Origin: Burkholderiales bacterium
Lineage (GTDB): Bacteria > Pseudomonadota > Gammaproteobacteria > Burkholderiales > Burkholderiaceae_F
Reading direction: 5' to 3'
DNA length: 5,686 bases
Assembly: GCA_021298875.1 (NCBI GenBank)
Contig: JAJTHJ010000118.1
Coordinates: 1 to 5,686, forward strand
The notes below the pieces were generated by a model. The model was not told where the DNA came from. It did not search any database and worked only from the letters and a program-made list of their open reading frames with translations. A program made the position numbers and the translations under genes. This document shows, piece by piece, positions 1-5,437 of this stretch; position 1 is the stretch's first letter, and every line of letters begins with the position of its first letter.

Positions 1-1
1 C

Positions 2-319
2 ACCCGCAACTGGATCGACATCGTCGGCATCGTCGTGTTCGTGGTGCCGCTGTGCGTGCTGATGATCAAGCTGGGCTGGCCGCTGTTCGCCCGCGCCTAC
101 GAAAGCGGCGAGATGTCGCAAAACGCCGGCGGCCTGATCCGCTGGCCGGTGATGCTGCTGATCCCGCTCGGCATGGCGATCCTGCTGGCGCAGGCGGTGT
201 CCGAACTGATCAAGCGCATCGCCTTCCTGCGCGGGCTGATCCCCGACCCGCTCGCCCACGCCGCCTCCGGCGAAACGCACGGCAAGGAAACCGCCCAAGC
301 GCTGGAGGCTGCCAAATGA
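2..319 (+). CDS. TRAP transporter small permease subunit, DctQ type (3' part; start lies outside the window)
   Basis: This is the C-terminal 105 residues of an inner-membrane TRAP small permease. The frame is open from base 2, so the gene begins upstream, and the first ATG inside the window should not be taken as its start. Two hydrophobic segments are visible: residues about 6-24 (IDIVGIVVFVVPLCVLMIK) and about 54-74 (RWPVMLLIPLGMAILLAQAVS). Between them lies the stretch ESGEMSQNAGGLIRWP, typical of the DctQ/FcbT2 branch, and the protein ends in a short polar tail. In TRAP systems DctQ joins the large permease to form the Na+-driven translocation unit that receives ligand from a periplasmic binding protein. 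Its TGA overlaps the ATG of the next gene, a classic sign of translational coupling. The family call is from memory of conserved sequence. The substrate cannot be read from this subunit. Confidence 0.9.
   Translation, partial: TRNWIDIVGIVVFVVPLCVLMIKLGWPLFARAYESGEMSQNAGGLIRWPVMLLIPLGMAILLAQAVSELIKRIAFLRGLIPDPLAHAASGETHGKETAQALEAAK
304..308 (+). promoter_or_regulatory. Ribosome binding site of the large permease gene
   Basis: GGAGG lies inside the end of the small permease gene, 7 bases before the ATG at 316. It supports the start within the overlapping ATGA and independent initiation in addition to coupling. Confidence 0.75.
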
Positions 320-2142
320 TCGAGTTCGTCACCGCCAACTTCGTCCCGCTGCTGTTCGCGGGGCTGCTGTTTTTCCTGCTGACGGGCTTCCCGGTCGCGT
401 TTTCGCTCGCCGCCACCGGGTTGCTGTTCGGCTACATCGGGATGGAAGTGGGGCTGTTCCCGGTCACGCTGTTCCAGGCGCTGCCGCTGCGCGTGTTCGG
501 CATCATGCAAAACGACACGCTGCTGGCGATCCCGTTCTTCACGCTGATGGGGATCATCCTCGAACGCAGCGGCATGGCCGAAGACCTGCTGGAAACCGTG
601 GGCCAGGTGTTTGGCCCCGTGCGCGGCGGCCTGGCGCTGGCGGTGATCTTCGTCGGCGCGCTACTGGCGGCGACCACCGGCGTGGTCGCCGCCGCGGTGA
701 TCAGCATGGGCCTCATCTCGCTGCCGATCATGCTGCGCTACGGCTACAACCGCACGATCGCCACCGGCGTGATCACCGCCTCGGGCACGCTGGCGCAGGC
801 GATCCCGCCATCGCTGGTGCTGATCGTGCTGGCCGACCAGTTGGGCCGCTCCGTCGGCGACATGTACGAAGCCGCCCTCGTCCCCGGCCTGCTGCTGGTG
901 GCCTGCTACGCGATCTTCGTGCTGATCGTCGCCGTGGTGCGGCCGTCCTGGGTGCCCGCGCTGCCGGCCGAGGCGCGCATCTACCGCGAAGCCAACGGCG
1001 CCAGCGGGCACACATCGTTGCTCGTCCTGTTTGCCATCGCCGCAGCCGCCGGCTACGCCTGGAGCCAGGTGCACCAGAGCATCATCAACCCGCTGATCGG
1101 GCGCGAACTGCCCGCCCCGGGCGACGAAATCCTGATCATGTCGATGACGGTGGCGTCCTTCGTCGCGCTGGCGCTGGCGATCCTTAACAGGGTGTTCCGC
1201 GCCGGGCTGCTGTCCAAGCTGAGCGAGCAGGTCACCTTCGTGCTGATCCCGCCGCTGGTGCTGATCTTCCTCGTGCTGGGCACGATCTTCCTCGGCATCG
1301 CGACGCCGACCGAAGGCGGCGCGCTCGGCGCGGTGGGTGCGCTGGCGATGGCCGCCGGCAAGAAGCGCCTGACGCTGACGCTGATGAAGCAGGCGCTAGA
1401 CAACACCACGCGGCTGTCGGTGTTCGTGCTGTTCATCCTGATCGGCTCGACGGTGTTCTCCTTCACCTTCAACGCCGCCGAGGGCCACTTCTGGGTCGAG
1501 CACCTGTTTGCCAACATGCCGGGCGGCGCGCTGGGCTTCCTGATCGTCGTCAACGTGCTGGTGTTCATCCTCGGCTGCTTCATCGACTTCTTCGAGATCG
1601 CCTTCATCGTGATCCCGATCCTGGCGCCGGTGGCGGCCAAGATCCTGCCGGAACTGCTGCCGGCGGGCGTTGCGCCCGATGCTGCACTGATCTGGTTCGG
1701 CGTCATCATCGCGATGAACTTGCAGACCTCCTTTTTGACCCCGCCGTTCGGCTTTGCGCTGTTTTACCTGCGCAGCGTGGCCGCGCGCAACGACTACAAA
1801 GACCGCGTGACCGGCGTCACCATCCCGGCGGTGACCACTGCGCAGATCTACAAGGGGGCGATCGCCTTCATCTGCATTCAGCTGGTGATGGTGGTGGCGG
1901 TGATCGCCTACCCGCAATTGGCGATCGACATCACGCCCAAGGCGGCGGTCGACCTGAATTCGATCCAGCTCGACGCGCCCACCGGCGGCTACGGCAACGA
2001 GCAGGCGCCGCTGGACCCGCTGCGCGACCTCGTGCCCGGCTCGCCAGCGCCGGCCGATACGCCCAAGCCGGCGCCGGCCGACGATCCGCTGGAGGCGATG
2101 AAGCGCGAATTGGAGCGCGATAAGGCCGGCGCGAGCAAGTAG
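316..2142 (+). CDS. TRAP transporter large permease subunit, DctM type (FcbT3-like)
   Basis: This 608-residue multi-spanning inner-membrane protein is the ion-coupled transport subunit of a TRAP system. The start at 316 is chosen for three reasons: the ATGA overlap with the upstream stop, a GGAGG ribosome binding site at 304-308 with a 7-base spacer, and an N-terminus (MIEFVTANFVPLLFAG) typical of DctM. Family-like stretches are GFPVAFSLAATG (24-35), IPFFTLMGIILERSGMAEDL (72-91), ISLPIMLRYGY (134-144), ITASGTLAQAIPPS (153-166), GIATPTEGGALGAVGAL (327-343), DFFEIAFIVIPILAP (424-438) and SFLTPPFGFALFYLRSV (472-488). It is much longer than a minimal DctM (about 430 residues). The extra length is a polar insertion around 211-275 plus a C-terminal tail of about 70 residues after the last membrane segment (about 514-532). 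Such enlargement is common in the group labelled mannitol/chloroaromatic TRAP permeases, but that label says little about the real substrate. The likely partner binding protein is encoded convergently downstream. Confidence 0.95.
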   Translation: MIEFVTANFVPLLFAGLLFFLLTGFPVAFSLAATGLLFGYIGMEVGLFPVTLFQALPLRVFGIMQNDTLLAIPFFTLMGIILERSGMAEDLLETVGQVFGPVRGGLALAVIFVGALLAATTGVVAAAVISMGLISLPIMLRYGYNRTIATGVITASGTLAQAIPPSLVLIVLADQLGRSVGDMYEAALVPGLLLVACYAIFVLIVAVVRPSWVPALPAEARIYREANGASGHTSLLVLFAIAAAAGYAWSQVHQSIINPLIGRELPAPGDEILIMSMTVASFVALALAILNRVFRAGLLSKLSEQVTFVLIPPLVLIFLVLGTIFLGIATPTEGGALGAVGALAMAAGKKRLTLTLMKQALDNTTRLSVFVLFILIGSTVFSFTFNAAEGHFWVEHLFANMPGGALGFLIVVNVLVFILGCFIDFFEIAFIVIPILAPVAAKILPELLPAGVAPDAALIWFGVIIAMNLQTSFLTPPFGFALFYLRSVAARNDYKDRVTGVTIPAVTTAQIYKGAIAFICIQLVMVVAVIAYPQLAIDITPKAAVDLNSIQLDAPTGGYGNEQAPLDPLRDLVPGSPAPADTPKPAPADDPLEAMKRELERDKAGASK

Positions 2143-2161
2143 CCGGCTGGGCGCAGCCAAC

Positions 2162-2199
2162 AAAAAGCCCCGCGGTGCTTCGGCACCGCGGGGCTTTTT
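2162..2199. terminator. Bidirectional intrinsic terminator between convergent TRAP genes
   Basis: This is a perfect 17-bp inverted repeat: 2162-2178 pairs with 2183-2199 around the loop TTCG (2179-2182). The stem core is GCCCCGCGGTGC, closed by a C-G pair next to UUCG, the very stable C(UUCG)G tetraloop. It is flanked by five A on the left and six T on the right, so each strand reads as a GC-rich hairpin followed by a U tract. It lies 19 bases after the large permease stop and 18 bases beyond the binding-protein stop on the other strand. It can therefore end both transcripts. No other function is apparent in the 75-base gap. Confidence 0.93.
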
Positions 2200-2217
2200 T
2201 GTTGCTGCCGAATCCGC

Positions 2218-3294
2218 TTACGGGATACGTTGCGACTGCATGTAGTTGTCGAACGAGGCCTCGGCGAAGCGGAACCACAGGTTCTCCTCGCGCAGGAAGG
2301 CGATGTAGTCGGAGTAGATCTTCTTCCACGCCGGGTTGATGTTGTTCAGCTCCGCGTAGACCTCGAACGCGGCCTTGAAGGCGGCGTCCATCACGTCCTT
2401 GGGCATGCGGAACGGCTTGGCGCCGCCGGCCACCAGTTGCTTCAGCGCGGCGGGGTTGCGCGCGTCGTACTGGGCCTGCATGTTGACGTGGGCGTGCGAC
2501 GCGGCCGCCTCGACGATGGCCTTGTACTCGGGCGTCAGCGCGTCCCAGGCCTTGGTGTTGACGTACAGATCCAGTTCCGGGCCGCCTTCCCACCAGCCGG
2601 GGTAGCCGTAGAAGGGCGCGACCTTGTAGAAGCCGAGCTTCAGGTCGTCGTAGGGGCCGACCCACTCGGCGGCATCGATGGTGCCCTTTTCCAGCGCGGT
2701 GTAGATTTCGCCGCCCGGGATGTTCTGCGGCACCGCGCCGATGCGCTCCAAGATCCGGCCGCCGAAGCCGCCGATCCGCATCTTGAGGCCCTTCACGTCG
2801 GCCAGCGACTTGATTTCCTTGCGGTACCAGCCGCCCATTTGCGCGCCGGTGTTGCCCATCGGGAAGTTGACGATGTTGTAGCCGCGGTAGAACTCGCGCA
2901 TCAACTTGCCGCCGTTGCCGTCGTACATCCAGGCGGTCATCTGGCGCGAGTTGAAGCCGAACGGGATCGCGCAGCCGATGGCGAAGGTCGGGTCTTTCCC
3001 GAAGAAGTAGTAGGGCGCAGTGTGCGCGCACTCGACCGTGGCGTTTTGCACGCCGTCGAGCACGCCAAAGGCAGGCATCAATTCGCCGGCGGCGTGCACG
3101 CTGATCTGGAAGCGGCCACCGGTGGCCGCCGAGACCTGCTTGGAAAACACGTCCGCCGCACCATAGATGGTATCGAGCGACTTGGGGAAGCTGGAGGCCA
3201 GGCGCCAGCGCACCTGCGCTTGGGCGTGAACCACCGCCGGAGCGGCCACCGCGGCGGCGGCCGCGGCACGAGCGATAAACGAACGACGTTGCAT
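2218..3294 (-). CDS. TRAP transporter periplasmic substrate-binding protein, DctP type (TakP/FcbT1-like), Tat-like signal
   Basis: This 358-residue periplasmic binding protein should capture a small carboxylate and deliver it to the TRAP permease. The N-terminus MQRRSFIARA followed by an alanine-rich stretch and VVHA-QAQ resembles a twin-arginine signal, with cleavage near residue 24-26. The body shows HTAPYYFFGKDP (91-102), GNTGAQMGGWYRKEI (147-161), GLKMRIGGFGGRI (169-181), GEIYTALEKGTIDAAEW (195-211) and YPGWWEGGPELDLYVN (231-246). Q152, R173, E210, W211 and E236 match, at a constant offset of four, the ligand and sodium site residues I recall for Rhodobacter TakP (Q156, R177, E214, W215, E240). 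R173 would be the arginine that binds the carboxylate. A 2-oxoacid or 2-hydroxyacid is the best guess for the ligand. The start at 3294 is supported by a strong ribosome binding site. The frame is open to an ATG at 3366, but that would bury the signal peptide behind 24 unrelated residues. The gene runs in the same direction as pmbA, 159 bases downstream of it. Confidence 0.95.
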   Translation of the reverse strand: MQRRSFIARAAAAAAVAAPAVVHAQAQVRWRLASSFPKSLDTIYGAADVFSKQVSAATGGRFQISVHAAGELMPAFGVLDGVQNATVECAHTAPYYFFGKDPTFAIGCAIPFGFNSRQMTAWMYDGNGGKLMREFYRGYNIVNFPMGNTGAQMGGWYRKEIKSLADVKGLKMRIGGFGGRILERIGAVPQNIPGGEIYTALEKGTIDAAEWVGPYDDLKLGFYKVAPFYGYPGWWEGGPELDLYVNTKAWDALTPEYKAIVEAAASHAHVNMQAQYDARNPAALKQLVAGGAKPFRMPKDVMDAAFKAAFEVYAELNNINPAWKKIYSDYIAFLREENLWFRFAEASFDNYMQSQRIP

Positions 3295-3302
3295 GGAAGT
3301 AT

Positions 3303-3308
3303 CTCCTT
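3303..3308 (-). promoter_or_regulatory. Ribosome binding site of the TRAP binding-protein gene (fixes its start)
   Basis: On the minus strand AAGGAG lies 8 bases before the ATG at 3294. It is a near-ideal Shine-Dalgarno sequence, and it decides in favour of MQRRSF over the in-frame ATG at 3366, which would place the signal peptide internally. Confidence 0.85.
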
Positions 3309-3396
3309 GGAAGTGAAGAACGTTGAGGCGAGCGTTGGCGAGTCTCGTCGTGCCCGCCTTGCTCAAGTCGGGAGCGACCCCTGCGCTCAGGCGCGG

Positions 3397-3402
3397 ATTC
3401 TA
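3397..3402 (-). promoter_or_regulatory. Possible -10 element for the TRAP binding-protein gene
   Basis: The minus strand reads TAGAAT here, one base from TATAAT, in the 159-base gap between pmbA and the binding-protein gene. Transcription from it would give a leader of roughly 95 bases. No convincing -35 hexamer is present at 16-18 bases (the sequence there is C-rich, CCCCCA), so an activator would be needed or the match is chance. The rest of the gap holds only the ribosome binding site; I see no intrinsic terminator with a U tract after pmbA, so read-through is possible. Confidence 0.25.
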
Positions 3403-3440
3403 GACCGCTCGCCCATGCTTGGGGGGAGCATTTACCCGCG

Positions 3441-3468
3441 GTCGGCGGCAGCCTCAGGCCCCGCCGAC
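3441..3468. repeat. Hairpin spanning the pmbA stop codon
   Basis: GTCGGCGG (3441-3448) pairs perfectly with CCGCCGAC (3461-3468), and GCC/GGC can pair inside the loop, leaving the pmbA stop triplet (3454-3456) unpaired at the tip. On the pmbA transcript there is no U run after it, so it is not a standard intrinsic terminator. It could act as a 3' stabilising structure or be a chance product of GC-rich coding sequence. Confidence 0.4.
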
Positions 3469-4797
3469 GGTCATCCCCTCGACGATCACCGAGCCTGCCA
3501 CCCGCCCGCCGCGCACGACCCGGTCAGCGCCGACCGCGACGAGGTTGGCGTACATCGACTTCAGATTGCCGGCGACAGTGATTTCCTCCACCGGGTAGGC
3601 GATGGCGCCGCCTTGGACCCAGAAGCCGCTGGCGCCGCGCGAGTAGTCGCCGGTGACGGTGTTCACCCCCGACCCGATCAGCTCGGTGACCAGCAAACCG
3701 GTGCCGAGCTTGCGCAGCATCGCGCGGAAGTCGTCGCCGGGTTGTGTGCGCGTCGAATGCAGCGTCAGGTTGTGCGCGCCGCCGGCGTTGCCGGTCGTCT
3801 TCAGCCCTAGCTTGCGCGCCGAGTAGCTGCCGAGGAAGTAGCCGGTCAGCACGCCCGCTTCGATCACGTCGCGCGCCTGGCCGCGCACGCCTTCTTCGTC
3901 GAAGGGGCTGGAGCCGGACGCTTGCGGAACGAACGGATCGTCGCGCAGGCTGATGTGGTCGGCGAAGAACTTCTGCCCGAGCGCATCGACCAGAAAGGAC
4001 GCCTTGCGGTACAGCGCGCCGCCGCTCGCCGCACCAACCAAGCTGCCGATCAACCCGCAGGCGAGCGGCGCTTCAAACAGCACCGGGCACCGGCGGGTGG
4101 AGAGCTTGCGCGCGGACAGCCGTGCCAGCGCGCGCTCGGCCGCGTAGCGGCCCACGGCCTCGGGGGCGGCCAGCCCGTCGGCGCGGCGCGAGTGCGTGTA
4201 CCAGTCGTCGCGCTGCATGCCGCCTTGGTCACGCGCGATCGGTGACACGGAAATCGAATGCCGCGACGACGGAAAGCCCGCGCAAAACCCGCGTGTGTTG
4301 GCGAGCACGAAGTGCGCGGCCGAGGCGTAGACGTTGGCCCCTTCGGAGTTGACGATGCGCCGGTCGGTGTCGAAGGCGGCCTGCTCGCAGGCCTGCGCGA
4401 GTTCGATGGCCTGCTCCGTCGCCAGCGCCCAGGGGTGGTACAGATCGAGGTCGCGCGGGGCGTGCTCGAGCATGTCTTCGTCCGGCAGGCCCGCGGCCAG
4501 GTCTTCGGCGGTAAAGCGCGCGATGGTGTACGCCGCCTCGACCGCCTGCCGCAACGCCGCCGGCGAAAAGTCAGAGGTCGAGGCATGCCCGCGCCGCTGG
4601 CCGAGGTAGACCGACACGCCGAGCGACTTGTCGCGCGTGTGCTCAATGGTCTCTACCTTCATCTTGCGGGTGGTGACCGACAGGCCGGTAGACTCGCTAA
4701 CTTCCGCCGCGGCGTCGGTGGCGCCCAGCGCCCGCGCATGGTCGAGCGCGTCCAACGCGAGCGCGCGCAGTTGATCGTCGGATAGGGAGAAGGCCAT
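3454..4797 (-). CDS. pmbA: PmbA/TldE, metalloprotease-like subunit of the TldD/TldE complex
   Basis: The product is 447 residues, close to the 450 of E. coli PmbA (TldE). With TldD it forms a cytoplasmic protease which, in E. coli, matures microcin B17 and helps degrade the antitoxin CcdA. The catalytic HExxxH zinc site belongs to TldD. Here the corresponding stretch reads LACGLIGSLVGAASGG (245-260) without histidines, as expected for the non-catalytic partner. Diagnostic sequences are SEGANVYAS (151-159), ALYRKASFLVDALGQ (261-275), SPFDEEGVRGQARDVIEAG (297-315), SYSARKLGLKTTGNAGGAHN (324-343) and the C-terminal TELIGSGVN (371-379), TGDYSRGASGFWV (382-394) and YPVEEITVAGNLK (401-413). The start at 4797 gives MAFSLSDDQL with a GGAAG ribosome binding site. 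The frame stays open far upstream, to 5097, through a palindromic repeat and the antisense of yjgA, so automated starts further upstream would be wrong. tldD is not in this window. It is divergent from yjgA. Confidence 0.97.
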   Translation of the reverse strand: MAFSLSDDQLRALALDALDHARALGATDAAAEVSESTGLSVTTRKMKVETIEHTRDKSLGVSVYLGQRRGHASTSDFSPAALRQAVEAAYTIARFTAEDLAAGLPDEDMLEHAPRDLDLYHPWALATEQAIELAQACEQAAFDTDRRIVNSEGANVYASAAHFVLANTRGFCAGFPSSRHSISVSPIARDQGGMQRDDWYTHSRRADGLAAPEAVGRYAAERALARLSARKLSTRRCPVLFEAPLACGLIGSLVGAASGGALYRKASFLVDALGQKFFADHISLRDDPFVPQASGSSPFDEEGVRGQARDVIEAGVLTGYFLGSYSARKLGLKTTGNAGGAHNLTLHSTRTQPGDDFRAMLRKLGTGLLVTELIGSGVNTVTGDYSRGASGFWVQGGAIAYPVEEITVAGNLKSMYANLVAVGADRVVRGGRVAGSVIVEGMTVGGA

Positions 4798-4804
4798 CGC
4801 TGTG

Positions 4805-4809
4805 CTTCC
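4805..4809 (-). promoter_or_regulatory. Ribosome binding site of pmbA
   Basis: Minus-strand GGAAG lies 7 bases before the ATG at 4797 and supports that start over the open upstream frame. It begins only 7 bases after the end of the large inverted repeat, so a folded repeat in the mRNA would sit directly next to it. Confidence 0.55.
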
Positions 4810-4816
4810 GGAAAAC

Positions 4817-4890
4817 GTCGCCCCGGCGCAGGCCGGGGCCCAGCGTCTTTCGCCTTTACGCCACTGGGCCCCGGCCTGCGCCGGGGCGAC
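4817..4890. repeat. REP/BIME-like nested palindrome in the pmbA-yjgA intergenic region
   Basis: A perfect 27-bp inverted repeat (4817-4843 and 4864-4890) encloses a 20-base spacer. Each arm is itself a hairpin: GCCCCGGC and GCCGGGGC pair around a 4-base loop, GCAG on the left (4820-4839) and CTGC on the right (4868-4887). Two head-to-head small palindromes forming one large palindrome is the architecture of REP-type bacterial interspersed mosaic elements, often linked to RAYT transposases. Read on the minus strand the arms encode APAQAGAQW and WAPACAGAT, peptides familiar from spurious N-terminal extensions in many proteobacterial annotations, which supports a dispersed repeat family. It lies upstream of both divergent genes, so it is unlikely to be a terminator for either. 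Membership of a genomic repeat family is an inference; only one copy is visible here. Confidence 0.8.
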
Positions 4891-4913
4891 AACAAACTTC
4901 TGCGCCGTATCAT
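4886..4913 (+). promoter_or_regulatory. Possible promoter of yjgA (darP)
   Basis: GCGACA (4886-4891, four of six match TTGACA) and TATCAT (4908-4913, five of six match TATAAT) are 16 bases apart. Transcription would start around 4919-4921, at the yjgA ATG (4922), giving a leaderless or nearly leaderless mRNA. The -35 would overlap the right edge of the inverted repeat. On the minus strand the same bases read TATGAT (4914-4909), a possible -10 facing pmbA, though no good -35 accompanies it. Matches this short in one region are weak evidence. Confidence 0.35.
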
Positions 4914-4921
4914 AGCCAGCG

Positions 4922-5437
4922 ATGTCTTCGACCCCTCTCGAAACCGACGAAGCGCCCAGCAAAAGCCAGCGCAAGCGCGAGATGCAGGCGCTGCAGGACC
5001 TGGGCGTCGAACTGGCCGCGCTGCCCGCCAGTCGCCTGGCCACGCTCGACCTGCCCGAGCCGCTGCGCGACGCCTTTGCCGACCTGCCGCGCATCACGCG
5101 TCACGAGGCGCGGCGCCGGCACGTGCAGTTGATCGGCAAGCTGATGCGCAGCGTGGACGCCGAGCCGCTGCGGCGGGCGCTCGATGAGGCCAACGGCAAC
5201 TCGCGCGCGGAGGTGGCGCTGATGCACCGCTGCGAACGGCTGCGCGAGCAATTGCTGGCCGACGACGCGGCGCTGACCGCGCTGCTCGACGAGCATCCCG
5301 GCCTGGACGCGCAGCCGCTGCGCGTGCTGATCCGCTCCGCGCGGCGCGAGCAGGCGGCAGGCGCCCCGCCACGGCCACGCCACGCGCGTGAGCTGTACCG
5401 CACGCTGCGCGACCTGCTGCAAGCCAACGCCCAATGA
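4922..5437 (+). CDS. darP: DarP/YjgA (DUF615), 50S ribosomal subunit assembly factor
   Basis: This 171-residue, highly charged, largely helical cytoplasmic protein is slightly shorter than E. coli YjgA (183 residues). YjgA, renamed DarP, associates with late 50S precursors and promotes large-subunit maturation. Family marks are the N-terminal PSKSQRKREMQALQDLG (12-28), LPEPLRDAF (44-52), and the RNA-binding-like basic helix RITRHEARRRHVQLIGKLMR (57-76), followed by charged helices rich in R, E and L. The start at 4922 is essentially forced: an in-frame TAG at 4913-4915 precedes it with no GTG or TTG between, and the conserved PSKS motif begins at residue 12. No Shine-Dalgarno sequence fits before it. 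The stop overlaps the ATG of mog (ATGA), so the two are probably one transcription unit. Confidence 0.95.
   Translation: MSSTPLETDEAPSKSQRKREMQALQDLGVELAALPASRLATLDLPEPLRDAFADLPRITRHEARRRHVQLIGKLMRSVDAEPLRRALDEANGNSRAEVALMHRCERLREQLLADDAALTALLDEHPGLDAQPLRVLIRSARREQAAGAPPRPRHARELYRTLRDLLQANAQ

Noticed and set aside
52..315. Open frame continuing upstream of the large permease start, giving an N-terminal extension of 88 residues
   Set aside because: It is the out-of-frame reading of the small permease gene. The ATGA overlap, the GGAGG site and the typical DctM N-terminus fix the start at 316.
1396..2163. Reverse open frame of 255 codons opposite the large permease
   Set aside because: It gives a His/Arg/Asp/Gln-rich shadow product lying opposite conserved membrane segments of the permease, with no family signature.
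1931..3031. Reverse open frame of 366 codons overlapping the binding protein and the end of the permease
   Set aside because: It is an Arg-rich shadow frame of the binding-protein gene, crosses the terminator, and has no family signature.
3295..3366. Upstream in-frame start (ATG at 3366) for the binding protein
   Set aside because: It would put 24 unrelated residues before a good Tat-like signal peptide. The ATG at 3294 has an ideal ribosome binding site.
2230..3810. Long forward-strand open frame (526 codons) opposite the TRAP binding protein and the end of pmbA
   Set aside because: It is antisense to two clear genes and spans the gap between them. The product is an Arg/Val/Leu/Gly-rich sequence typical of shadow frames in high-GC DNA, with no recognisable domain.
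3454..4797. Loss of the catalytic HExxxH motif in PmbA as a sign of a decayed protease
   Set aside because: TldE/PmbA proteins normally lack this motif; it belongs to the partner TldD.
4817..4890. Inverted repeat as an intrinsic terminator or a CRISPR remnant
   Set aside because: It lies between divergent gene starts with no T run after the stem, and there are only two inverted arms with no direct repeats or spacers.
4798..5097. N-terminal extension of pmbA by 100 residues
   Set aside because: The extension is translated palindromic repeat plus the antisense of yjgA. The 447-residue form matches the family length.
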